From Trebonia sp963759545 (GTDB lineage: Bacteria; Actinomycetota; Actinomycetes; Streptosporangiales; Streptosporangiaceae): 64,000 bases of DNA. The DNA lies in assembly GCA_963759545.1 (NCBI GenBank), contig CAVXAB010000003.1, positions 124,001-188,000 of the forward strand. The letters run 5' to 3'. The translations under genes and the position numbers were made by a program. Positions within the stretch are counted from its first letter, which is position 1, and every line of letters begins with the position of its first letter. This document shows positions 1 through 9,463 of this stretch, in pieces. The notes below the pieces were generated by a model. It saw only the letters and a list, made by a program, of their open reading frames with translations, was not told the origin of the DNA and made no database searches.

Positions 1-502
1 CGTTGCGCCAGCCAGGCCGCCCGGTCAGCCCGATCATCGTGACGAAGGCGACCAGGCCGACCAGATAGGGGTCAAGGGCATCGACGTGACTGGTGCCAGC
101 GTGCGCCATGATGATCGCGTCGTAGAGCCGGGCGGCGGCGGGGCGCTCGAGCAGGATGTTGGCGACCTCGGCCGCGGCGCCGGCCAGTACCCCGGTCGCG
201 AATGCCTCGACCAGACGGCGGACCTGGCGCCTGACGAGCTGGGTGGCGGCGAGGGCAAGCGGCAGTATCAGCAAGCCGAAGCGCGCGATCTGCGGGATAT
301 CGTTCGCCAGGGCATCGGGCAGTCGCCTGCTCGCGCCGACGATGTCGGTCTCCGCCCCCGCCGTGGTCGCGCTCGCGGCGATCGCGGTCACGACCGCCGC
401 GATGATGACAATGCAGGCAACGACGCAGCGCAGCGCGTCGGCCGGCTTCCGGATTCGGCGCTCCAGCTGATCGCTGACCTGGATCAGAGGGGGCTGCAAC
501 AC
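1..502 (-). CDS. Membrane protein, N-terminal part, truncated by window edge
   Basis: Reading the minus strand from a GTG at 502 gives an open frame of 167 codons that runs off the left end. An AGGAG lies 13 bases upstream of the GTG. The product has a short cytoplasmic start (VLQPPLIQVSDQLERRIRKP), then hydrophobic segments near residues 27-45 and 72-88, and a third near the end. Its style resembles the N-terminal region of actinobacterial multi-pass proteins that carry a lysylphosphatidylglycerol-synthase-like transmembrane domain further on. That family link is inference, because the diagnostic part lies outside the window. Other frames over this stretch give only arginine/proline-rich shadow translations. 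Confidence 0.5.
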   Translation of the reverse strand, partial: MLQPPLIQVSDQLERRIRKPADALRCVVACIVIIAAVVTAIAASATTAGAETDIVGASRRLPDALANDIPQIARFGLLILPLALAATQLVRRQVRRLVEAFATGVLAGAAAEVANILLERPAAARLYDAIIMAHAGTSHVDALDPYLVGLVAFVTMIGLTGRPGWRN

Positions 503-590
503 GGGATGATCGTTTCTCCTGCCCCCTGTGCTTGATGGCTCTGCGAGCGTCGGCATAGCCGGACGCAAGTATTTCACGTGAACCCACGCG

Positions 591-624
591 AAACGGCCCG
601 GGTCACTGCTGACCCGGGCCGTTT
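591..624 (-). terminator. Hairpin terminator downstream of groEL
   Basis: A perfect 15-bp stem (591-605 with 610-624) closes a 4-base CTGC loop. It lies 28 bases beyond the groEL stop, between groEL and the next minus-strand gene. There is no strong T-run, as is usual for high-GC actinomycete terminators. The symmetric stem could work in both directions. Confidence 0.7.
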
Positions 625-651
625 CCCGTTCGCTACGCGAGCAGGCTGGAC

Positions 652-2277
<1,626 letters not shown>

Positions 2278-2397
2278 TGGTTCCAGTCCTCCGTGGTTAC
2301 GTTAGGACCGGCCGACGCCCGCGACGGACGGCACGCCACACGGCAGTCCTTTTCCTGCCGCCTAGCGGTACCTCATCGCCCGATCCCGCCGTTGTGG

Positions 2398-2424
2398 TTG
2401 TCACTCTCACGGGGAGAGTGCCAA
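2398..2424. promoter_or_regulatory. CIRCE-like operator, imperfect copy
   Basis: Half-sites TTGTCACTC (2398-2406) and GAGTGCCAA (2416-2424) are separated by 9 bases. This matches the CIRCE layout (TTAGCACTC-N9-GAGTGCTAA) with a few mismatches. It lies 36 bp from a better copy, both upstream of groEL. CIRCE is the binding site of the HrcA repressor; HrcA itself is not in the window. Confidence 0.8.
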
Positions 2425-2433
2425 GCCCTATGT

Positions 2434-2460
2434 TTAGCACTCTCATAGGGAGAGTGCAAA
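2434..2460. promoter_or_regulatory. CIRCE operator upstream of groEL
   Basis: TTAGCACTC (2434-2442), a 9-base spacer and GAGTGCAAA (2452-2460) match the HrcA operator with a perfect left half and one mismatch in the right half. It lies about 160 bp upstream of the groEL start, with a second CIRCE-like site in between. The pair implies heat-inducible derepression of groEL. Confidence 0.9.
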
Positions 2461-2589
2461 CGCCGAGGCCTCCTGCTGGGCGTTTGCGCATATCCCGTGG
2501 GACGGCCCCGCCGTACGCGTAGAGTGAACGAGCACAGAACACGTCGGGAATCACCCGCCCCCTTCGAGAGGGTTTGTTACCTTACCGCC

Positions 2590-3661
2590 ATGAAAGCGCT
2601 CGTCCTATCCGGCGGCTCCGGCACGCGCCTGCGCCCGATAACGCATACCTCAGCAAAGCAGCTGGTCCCGGTGGCGAACAAGCCGGTGCTGTTCTACGGA
2701 CTCGAGGCGATCGCGGCGGCGGGGGTCACCGACGTCGGGATCATCGTCGGCGACACCGCGCCCGCGATCGAGGCGGCCGTGGGCGACGGCTCGAAGTTCG
2801 GCATCAAGGTCACCTACATCAGGCAGCTCGCGCCGCTCGGCCTCGCGCACGCTGTGCTGGTGGCCAGGGAGTTCCTCGGCGACGACGACTTCGTGATGTA
2901 CCTCGGCGACAACTTCATCGTCGGCGGGATCACCGGGCTGGTCGAGGAGTTCGCCACCAGCAGGCCAGAGGCTCAGATCATGCTGACCCGCGTCAGCGAC
3001 CCGCAGGGCGTTCGGCGTGGCCGAGCTCGATGAGGCGACGGGCCGGGTCAAGAACCTGGAAGAGAAGCCCAAGCAGCCCAAGAGCGACCTCGCCCTCGTC
3101 GGGGTCTACCTCTTCACCCCGGCCATCCACGAGGCGGTCGCGGACCTCAAGCCGTCCTGGCGGGGCGAACTTGAGATCACCGAGGCGATCCAGTGGCTGC
3201 TCGACCACGGCCGCACGGTCAACTCGACGACGATCACCGGGTACTGGAAGGACACGGGCAACGTCACCGACATGCTCGAGGTGAACCGCCTGGTCCTCGA
3301 GGGCCAGGAGCCACGGCTCGACGGCACGGTGAGCGACGACTGCGAGATCATCGGCCGGGTCGTCGTCGAAGACGGCGCGACCGTCACCGGCTCGCGGATC
3401 GTGGGCCCGGTGATCATCGGCGCGGGAAGCACGGTCACCGGCTCCTACATCGGCCCGTTCACCGCCATCGAGGAAGACTGCTCGGTCGAGGAGAGCGAGA
3501 TCGAGTACTCCATCGTGCTGTCGCGCGCATCCATCCGCGGCGTCCGCAGGATCGAGGCATCAATGATCGGCCACGACGCGGAGGTAACCCCCGCGCCCCG
3601 GGTACCGCGGGCGCACCGGCTAGTGCTCGGCGACCACAGTAAGGTGCAGATCAGCTCATGA
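2590..3661 (+). CDS. rfbA: Glucose-1-phosphate thymidylyltransferase (RmlA long type), frameshifted
   Basis: The enzyme makes dTDP-glucose from dTTP and glucose-1-phosphate, the first step to dTDP-rhamnose. The ATG at 2590 opens MKALVLSGGSGTRLRP, with the nucleotide-binding GGSGTRL at residues 8-14. The frame breaks at a GGG run (3006-3008). Reading it as GG restores SDPQAFGVAELDEATG and continues through EKPKQPKS and a C-terminal left-handed beta-helix-like stretch to a TGA at 3659-3661. The corrected length is about 356 residues, normal for the long actinobacterial form. As given, the product would stop near residue 147. A sequencing indel and true inactivation cannot be told apart here. 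The stop overlaps the rfbB start (ATGA), so the genes are translationally coupled. Confidence 0.88.
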
Positions 3662-4671
3662 GGATCCTGGTTACCGGCGGCGCGGGCTTCATCGGCTCGC
3701 ACTACGTCCGCACGCTGCTGTCCGGCGGCTTCCGCGGCTACGAGGACGCCCAGGTCACGGTCTACGACAAGCTGACCTACGCGGGTAACCGCGCGAACCT
3801 CGCCCCGGTCGAAGACAGCCCGAGGTACACGTTCGTCCGGGGCGACATCTGCGACCCGGTGAAGCTCGCGGAGGTTCTCCCCGGCCACGACGCGGTGATC
3901 AACTTCGCCGCCGAGTCGCACGTCGACCGGTCGATCGCCGGCGCGGCCGAGTTCGTCACGTCGAACGTGGCCGGCGTGCAGATCCTGCTCGACGCCTGCC
4001 GGGCCGCGGGCACGCCGCGCATCGTGCACGTCTCCACCGACGAGGTCTACGGCTCGATCGCCGAGGGCGCGTGGACCGAGCAGTCTCCGCTCGACCCGAA
4101 CTCCCCCTACTCCGCGGCCAAGGCGGGCGGCGACCTCATCGCCATCGCCTTCGCCCGCACCCACGGGGTCAACGTCTCCGTGACGCGGTGCTGCAACAAC
4201 TACGGCCCGTACCAGTACCCGGAGAAGCTCATCCCGCTGTTCGTCACGAACCTGCTCGACGGCAAGCCGGTGCCGCTGTACGGCGACGGCCTCAACGTCC
4301 GCGGCTGGATCCACGTGGACGACCACTGCCGGGGCATCCAGCTCGTGCTTGAGCAGGGCGAGGCGGGCAAGGTCTACAACATCAACGGCGACATCGAGCT
4401 GTCCAACCGCGAGCTCACCGCGGCCATCATCGACAAGCTCGGCGCGTCGTGGGACGACGTGGTGCCCGTCACCGACCGCAAGGGCCACGACCGCCGCTAC
4501 TGCCTCGACGACTCGCTGCTGCGCTCCATGGGCTACGCCCCGCTGACGCCGTTCTCCGACGGCCTCAAGGCCACCATCGAGTGGTATGCAGGCAACCGCG
4601 ACTGGTGGGAGCCACTGCACCGCCCGGCACCGCCCGCCAGGCCCGCGGCCCAAGGCAAGCAGGACCAGTGA
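3658..4671 (+). CDS. rfbB: dTDP-glucose 4,6-dehydratase
   Basis: This 337-residue short-chain dehydrogenase/reductase (extended class) turns dTDP-glucose into dTDP-4-keto-6-deoxyglucose with bound NAD. The sequence shows GGAGFIGS at residues 7-14 (NAD binding), the STDEVYG active-site motif, and the YSAAK tyrosine-lysine pair. NNYGPYQYPEKLIP and GWIHVDDHCRG are typical of RmlB. It overlaps the end of rfbA by 4 bases and its own stop overlaps the rfbD GTG start, so rfbA-B-D form one tightly coupled unit. Confidence 0.97.
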   Translation: MRILVTGGAGFIGSHYVRTLLSGGFRGYEDAQVTVYDKLTYAGNRANLAPVEDSPRYTFVRGDICDPVKLAEVLPGHDAVINFAAESHVDRSIAGAAEFVTSNVAGVQILLDACRAAGTPRIVHVSTDEVYGSIAEGAWTEQSPLDPNSPYSAAKAGGDLIAIAFARTHGVNVSVTRCCNNYGPYQYPEKLIPLFVTNLLDGKPVPLYGDGLNVRGWIHVDDHCRGIQLVLEQGEAGKVYNINGDIELSNRELTAAIIDKLGASWDDVVPVTDRKGHDRRYCLDDSLLRSMGYAPLTPFSDGLKATIEWYAGNRDWWEPLHRPAPPARPAAQGKQDQ

Positions 4672-5588
4672 CCCGCTGGCTGGTCACCGGCGCCGCCGGC
4701 ATGCTCGGCCGCGACCTGACCGACCTCCTGCAGGCCCGAGGCGAGGAATTCACTCCCCTCGCCCGGGTCGACCTGGACGTCACTGACCCCGCGGCGGTCG
4801 CCAAGGCGGTCAGCGTCGTGAAGCCCGACGTGGTGGTCAACTGCGCGGCGTGGACCGCCGTCGACGCCGCCGAGGAGCACGAAGAAGAAGCCTTCGCCAT
4901 CAACGCTCACGGTGCCGTGCACCTGGCCGCGGCCTGCGCGAGCGTCGGCGCCCTGCTCGTGCACCCCTCGACCGACTATGTCTTCGACGGCGACGCCTCC
5001 GCCCCGTACGCCGAAGACGCTCCGACCGCCCCCGCCGGCGCCTACGGCCGCACCAAACTGGCCGGCGAGCAGGCGGTGCGCGCCGCACTCCCCGACGCGA
5101 GCTACATCGTCCGCACCGCCTGGCTGTACGGGGCCCACGGCAAGAACTTCGTCAAGACCATGCTCCGGCTCGCCAGGAACGGCACCGCCCCTGGCGTGGT
5201 CGCCGACCAGCACGGTCAGCCCACCTGGACGGCCGATGTCGCCGCCCAGATCTACGCGCTGATCGAGCAGTCCGCCCCCGCGGGCATTTACCACGCGACA
5301 AGCTCGGGCCAGACGACATGGTTCGGCTTCGCCCAGGAAGTCTTCACCCTCTATCAAGGTCAAGGTCAAGGCCAAGACCAGAGCCAAGACCAAGACGAGG
5401 ATTCCGAACGACCTCGGCTTACTCCCCGGCCCATCACTACTGCCGACTTCCCGACGCCGGCGAAACGGCCGGCTTACAGCGTCCTGGGCCACGACGCATG
5501 GCACGCGGCGGGCATTGCACCGATCGGCGACTGGAAAGACGCACTGAACCGCGCCTTCCCGGCAATCCTGGCAAACGCCAACGCCTGA
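4668..5588 (+). CDS. rfbD: dTDP-4-dehydrorhamnose reductase
   Basis: This protein makes dTDP-L-rhamnose by NADPH-dependent reduction, the last step of the pathway. The start is a GTG whose last two bases begin the TGA of rfbB. The 306-residue product has VTGAAGMLGRDL at its N-terminus, VNCAAWTAVDAAE, STDYVFDG and the YGRTK catalytic pair. A Gln/Asp-rich insert of about 14 residues (QGQGQGQDQSQDQD, encoded at 5355-5396) interrupts the normal fold near residues 230-243. The insert is encoded by about seven copies of a CAAGRY hexanucleotide, so it probably arose by slippage. Confidence 0.96.
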   Translation: MTRWLVTGAAGMLGRDLTDLLQARGEEFTPLARVDLDVTDPAAVAKAVSVVKPDVVVNCAAWTAVDAAEEHEEEAFAINAHGAVHLAAACASVGALLVHPSTDYVFDGDASAPYAEDAPTAPAGAYGRTKLAGEQAVRAALPDASYIVRTAWLYGAHGKNFVKTMLRLARNGTAPGVVADQHGQPTWTADVAAQIYALIEQSAPAGIYHATSSGQTTWFGFAQEVFTLYQGQGQGQDQSQDQDEDSERPRLTPRPITTADFPTPAKRPAYSVLGHDAWHAAGIAPIGDWKDALNRAFPAILANANA

Positions 5589-5680
5589 AATCCCGCGTCG
5601 CGATCCTGCACGCGTGCCTTAGGCGGACCGGGCGGGAAGCGTGTCAGCCTGCTATCCGGGCCTGGCAGCCGAGCAGCGAG

Positions 5681-5980
5681 CCGATGGCGGTGAGGGCCCT
5701 GCGGGCTCATGCTGTAGCGCCCGCAGAACCACCACTGGCCGGATACCGCCAGCGTGTGCCGGCCCCCGTCAGCCTCGACATCAACCCCGGGGACCGGTGA
5801 AGCCTCCGCGTCCCCTTCCACCTGGCGAGCCGGGAAGCGAAGCATGCCGCGCGATCCGGCGATCATCTCGCGCATCCGCGGCGTGAGGTAAGGCGAGGTT
5901 TCCAGCAGGGCGTTCCACACGCGATCCTCGCCGGCACCGACGATTCCGGTCAACGACTGCCGGGGCTTCCCGAACTCCAT
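5681..5980 (-). pseudogene. Possible SRPBCC-like remnant
   Basis: The minus strand from the ATG at 5980 reads MEFGKPRQSLTGIVGAGEDR, then residues including VWNALLETSP and, near residue 80, GQWWFCGRYSMSPQG. This resembles the N-terminal two thirds of a small SRPBCC/polyketide-cyclase-like protein. After about residue 100 the translation becomes arginine/proline-rich and continues antisense into rfbD, so the real reading frame seems to have been lost by a frameshift. No alternative frame gives a convincing C-terminus. The family assignment is tentative. The rest of the 5589-6350 interval holds only the inverted repeat at 6154. Confidence 0.3.
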
Positions 5981-6153
5981 GCGCGCACCCCCATTCACCT
6001 GAAAAGTGCTCCTCGGCCGACGGCGGATTTCCCTTTACGTGGAAATTCGGCAGCTGATAGGCCAATGCCATTAACTGAGGCGCTCCCGGCCTCCGCGCCG
6101 GGCCGCGCATGCCCGTTCCGTCCGTTTTGTCCGGGCGGCATCGCGCCCCGGAC

Positions 6154-6205
6154 CATGATCATGTGGATTCAGCAGCTAATAGGATGCGGAATCCACATGA
6201 TCATG
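6154..6205. repeat. Perfect 17-bp inverted repeat
   Basis: The arm CATGATCATGTGGATTC (6154-6170) is repeated as its exact reverse complement at 6189-6205 with an 18-base loop. The right arm is followed by AAAAA. The arms are AT-richer than the surroundings and each begins with a palindromic CATGATCATG. It could be a terminator for the minus-strand membrane gene ending at 6352, a protein-binding site, or a mobile-element relic. Confidence 0.75.
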
Positions 6206-6351
6206 AAAAATCCTTTCGATTTCCACGATCATGAAGCAGGGCCCGGGCGGAACGGGCACGCGGAGCGGCCCTGTGCGCCATGGGCGGGTCGCCTACGGTC
6301 AAGGGCATTTGAGCGCGACACGACCTTTTCTTGGTATTTGCCGCTCTTGAC

Positions 6352-7377
6352 TTAGCCGCGCGGGCCGGTGTCTGACGATGACGTGACCGGGGTGACGGTT
6401 TCAGCGGGAACCGTCGACTCGGCTTTTCCCCCGACGGCGCCCGTTTCCCCCTCGATGGCACCAATCCGGCGGCGACTGGCCACGGCCGCCCCCGCGCACA
6501 GCAGGTCGCTGATCGTGTTGATCGCGCGCGAGACCAGCGCCACGGCAGTGGCATTCGCGGTGCCGATCACCGGCCCGAGGGCCGCCACGAGCAGCACCTC
6601 GCGGATGCCCGCGCCGGCCGGCGCGAGGACAACGACGAAGCCCACGCACCAGGCGAACGCGTAGCCGCCAAGGGCGATAAGCGCCGTTCTGCCCATCGGG
6701 GCGTTGAACTTCTCCGCGAGGATCCAGATCTGCAGGCCCTGGAAGATCCAGGCCATGAGCTGCCAGGCGAGCGCTTCCGCGAGTACCCGCCCGGTGATCG
6801 GTGTCTCGAGCGCGGGCCGCTTGGCAAGTTTCAAGAGCTTGTTGAGCAGCGGGTTAAGCACCTTCGGATGGAAGCAGGCCGCGATCAGCGGAACAAGGAC
6901 GAATACCCACAGGTAATCATCGGAGTGAACGGCCGCGAACGGCACCGTCACCATCGCGACGACCAGGCCGACGCACAGCGAAAGCAGCATGGCCAGGACC
7001 GAGGCGCTCGCCGACCGGGGCCGTGGCACCTTGGCCTGCGCGCCTAGCTCCATCTGCGTGAGAATGGGCCAGACCGAGCCTGGAAGGTACTTCCCGAGCT
7101 GCCCGATGAGCAGGATCCGGCCGGCGACCGAGATGCGGAGCGGAGAGCCAAGCCCGGCCAGCAGCACCTGCCAGACCTTGAGGTTGGCGAACTGGGCTAC
7201 GAACAGCGCAAGCAGCGCCTCGAACGAGGCGAGCATGCCGATCTGGCCGAGGGAGTGACGGACTTGGTTCCACTCGATCGAGATCTCGTACCCGCCGATG
7301 CCGACCGCGAGGACGACGACCGCCCACCTGAGCAGACGGCTGCCTAGCAGGCGTTTCACGATGACTTGCGCCTTCAT
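6352..7377 (-). CDS. Lysylphosphatidylglycerol synthase TM region/UPF0104-type flippase-like membrane protein
   Basis: The 341-residue product has about eight hydrophobic segments. It carries LPGSVWPILTQ in the first half and GFVVVLAPAGAGIREVLLV near residue 250, both signatures of the PF03706 family (MprF-flippase-like domain without the synthase part). Members are thought to move lipid-linked substrates across the membrane; glycosyltransferase neighbours fit a role in polysaccharide or glycolipid export. The last 40 residues are hydrophilic. It starts at an ATG 50 bp from the divergent GT4 gene, so the two share a short promoter region. Confidence 0.85.
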   Translation of the reverse strand: MKAQVIVKRLLGSRLLRWAVVVLAVGIGGYEISIEWNQVRHSLGQIGMLASFEALLALFVAQFANLKVWQVLLAGLGSPLRISVAGRILLIGQLGKYLPGSVWPILTQMELGAQAKVPRPRSASASVLAMLLSLCVGLVVAMVTVPFAAVHSDDYLWVFVLVPLIAACFHPKVLNPLLNKLLKLAKRPALETPITGRVLAEALAWQLMAWIFQGLQIWILAEKFNAPMGRTALIALGGYAFAWCVGFVVVLAPAGAGIREVLLVAALGPVIGTANATAVALVSRAINTISDLLCAGAAVASRRRIGAIEGETGAVGGKAESTVPAETVTPVTSSSDTGPRG

Positions 7378-7427
7378 CTACGTCCTTGCGGTCTGGTCGG
7401 TGCGCCATGCCATAGGGTACGGACATC

Positions 7428-8540
7428 ATGCGCACGATCATTTTCGGTACTTACGACACCGCGATGCACCCGCGCATCGCGACCATCGCCGAGGGACTGG
7501 CCGCCCGCGGATTCGACGTTACTGAATGCAACGTACCGCTTGGGCTTACTACTGCGGATCGTGTTGAGATGCTTGCCAAGCCGTGGAAGGTCGGCGGGCT
7601 TGTCGCCAGGCTCGCCAGCCGCTGGCTCGGGCTCGCGACGCGGGCCAGGCGTCTCGGCAGGCCGGATGCCGTGGTCGTCGGCTACCTCGGCCACTTCGAC
7701 GTGCACCTCGCGCGGCTGCTGTACCCGCGACGCCGCGTGCCGATCGTGCTTGACCACCTGATCAGCGCCGCGAACACCGCCAAGGACCGCCGGATCGCGG
7801 GTGGCGGCCTGAAGCAGCGACTGCTGACGCTGATCGACGCGGCCGCGCTCCGCGCCGCCGACATCGTGGTGGTGGACACCGAGGAGCACCTGGAGATCGT
7901 CCCGGAGAAGTACCGGTCGAAGGCCGTGGTGGTGCCCGTTGGCGCGCCCACGCCGTGGCACGAGGCCGCCCGGGAGCTGTCCGCCGACCCCGACGCGCCG
8001 CTGAAGGTCGTCTTCTACGGCCTCTACACGCCGCTGCAGGGCACTCCGGTCATCGGCGAGGCGCTCGGCCGCCTCGCAGGGGCGCCGGTCGAGGTGACGA
8101 TGATCGGCCGCGGCCAGGATGAGGCGGAGACCAAGCGCGCCGCCGCGGCCAACCAGTCGGTGCGCTGGCTTGGCTGGGTGCCCGCCGCGGAGCTTCCCGC
8201 GCTGGTGGCCTCGCATGACGTGTGCCTCGGGATCTTCGGCACCGGCGACAAGGCGCTGCGCGTGGTTCCCAACAAGGTGTTCCAGGGAGCCGCCGCCGGG
8301 TGCGCGGTCATCACCTCCGACACCCCGCCGCAGCGCCGGGTGCTCGGCGACGCCGCCGTCCTCGTGCCGCCCGGCGACCCGGCGGCACTGGCCGACGCGC
8401 TGCTTCGGCTGGCCAGTGACCGCGAGGCGCTGCTGAAGCTGCGCCACGCTGCGCGCCAGCTCGCCGCCGAGCGCTTCACGCCGGAGCAGGTGGTCGGGCC
8501 GCTGACGGACCGGCTTCTTCAGCCGCACGCCGGGGCCTAG
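7428..8540 (+). CDS. Glycosyltransferase, GT4-like
   Basis: The 370-residue protein has a GT-B layout: an N-terminal Rossmann half beginning MRTIIFGTYDTAMHPRIA, and a C-terminal half with KVVFYGLYTPLQGTPVIGEA. The sugar-nucleotide site reads NKVFQGAAAGCAVITSDTPP, where GT4 enzymes have an E-x7-E-type motif. It should transfer a sugar from an activated donor to an envelope acceptor in the cytoplasm; donor and acceptor are not predictable. Its stop overlaps the convergent GT2 stop by 4 bases through a shared CTAG. Confidence 0.88.
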   Translation: MRTIIFGTYDTAMHPRIATIAEGLAARGFDVTECNVPLGLTTADRVEMLAKPWKVGGLVARLASRWLGLATRARRLGRPDAVVVGYLGHFDVHLARLLYPRRRVPIVLDHLISAANTAKDRRIAGGGLKQRLLTLIDAAALRAADIVVVDTEEHLEIVPEKYRSKAVVVPVGAPTPWHEAARELSADPDAPLKVVFYGLYTPLQGTPVIGEALGRLAGAPVEVTMIGRGQDEAETKRAAAANQSVRWLGWVPAAELPALVASHDVCLGIFGTGDKALRVVPNKVFQGAAAGCAVITSDTPPQRRVLGDAAVLVPPGDPAALADALLRLASDREALLKLRHAARQLAAERFTPEQVVGPLTDRLLQPHAGA

Positions 8541-9463
8541 CTGTCCCTGGATTTGACTATCAGGTCGGCGAGTAGGGCCAAGGACGCGATGAGCAAGCCC
8601 GTGACGAAGATAAGCACGGTGTCCGTGGCGATCTTCACGGGGTGGTCCACCACGTCGTAGATGGCCTTGATGAAGCCGATGCCGAGCAGGGTCAGCGCGA
8701 GCGGCATGAGCACCTTGAGCGGGTTGAAGTACATCGTCATCCGGAGCACCTGGAGGATGTACCGGTAGGAGTCCTTGCCGAACTTGAACTTCGACTTGCC
8801 TGCCCGCTTGTAGTAGTCGATCGGCAGGAAGTAGATCTCATGGTTGTTCGCGAGGAACGACACGGTGATCGTGGTGACGCAGGAGAAGCCGGCGGGCAGC
8901 AGCCGCAGGTAGGGCAGCGACACCTCGCGCCTGAAGGCCCGCAGGCCGGAGTTCAGGTCGGGGATCCTCGCCCCGGTGAGCTGCTCGGCGAACTTCCTGA
9001 TAAACCACTTGGCGGGCACCCGGAGCAGCTTGTACGTGCCCTGCTCGCTGGTGCGCGCGCCGACGACATGGTCGACCGACTGGTCCTTCTCAAGGATCTG
9101 GACCAGCTCGGGGATCCGCTCGTTCGGGTACGTCATGTCGGCGTCGGTCCACACGACGATCTCGCCCTTGGCCCGCTGGGTGCCGATCCGGCGCACCGTG
9201 CCAGATCCGCTGTTGCGGTGGAAGTTCACGACCTCAAGCTTCGGAAAGCGGGGCGCAGCCTCGTACAGTTTCTCAAGCGTGCTGTCGGTCGACGCATCGT
9301 TGACGCACATGAGCTCATACGAGTAGCCGCTGGCGTCCATCGCCGCCGAGATCCGCTCAATCTCGGCAATGACGTGCCCTTCCTCGTTATAGCAAGGCAG
9401 GATGATCGTCACATAAGGCGCGGCCGTTTCCTCTTCGCGCACAGTTTCGTATTCGGCAATCAC
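8537..9463 (-). CDS. Family 2 glycosyltransferase, membrane-anchored
   Basis: This is a DPM1/polyisoprenyl-phosphate-glycosyltransferase-like GT2. The GT-A domain starts VTIILPCYNEEGHV, has VNDASTDST and the DxD-type WTDADMTYPNERIPEL. Two C-terminal transmembrane helices follow residue 235. Such enzymes load a sugar on to a polyprenyl phosphate for GT-C enzymes, which fits the large multi-pass protein just upstream. I prefer the GTG at 9463: GGGAG lies 8 bases upstream and the GTGA overlaps the stop of the upstream gene. A TTG at 9478 is the alternative. Confidence 0.92.
   Translation of the reverse strand: MIAEYETVREEETAAPYVTIILPCYNEEGHVIAEIERISAAMDASGYSYELMCVNDASTDSTLEKLYEAAPRFPKLEVVNFHRNSGSGTVRRIGTQRAKGEIVVWTDADMTYPNERIPELVQILEKDQSVDHVVGARTSEQGTYKLLRVPAKWFIRKFAEQLTGARIPDLNSGLRAFRREVSLPYLRLLPAGFSCVTTITVSFLANNHEIYFLPIDYYKRAGKSKFKFGKDSYRYILQVLRMTMYFNPLKVLMPLALTLLGIGFIKAIYDVVDHPVKIATDTVLIFVTGLLIASLALLADLIVKSRDS

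Noticed and set aside
3445..4653. Minus-strand frame of about 400 codons over rfbB
   Set aside because: Entirely antisense to the well-defined rfbA-rfbB genes; no recognisable protein features.
5474..5998. Full-length minus-strand gene downstream of rfbD
   Set aside because: Only the first 100 codons look coding; the rest overlaps rfbD antisense and turns shadow-like, so it was listed as a possible remnant.
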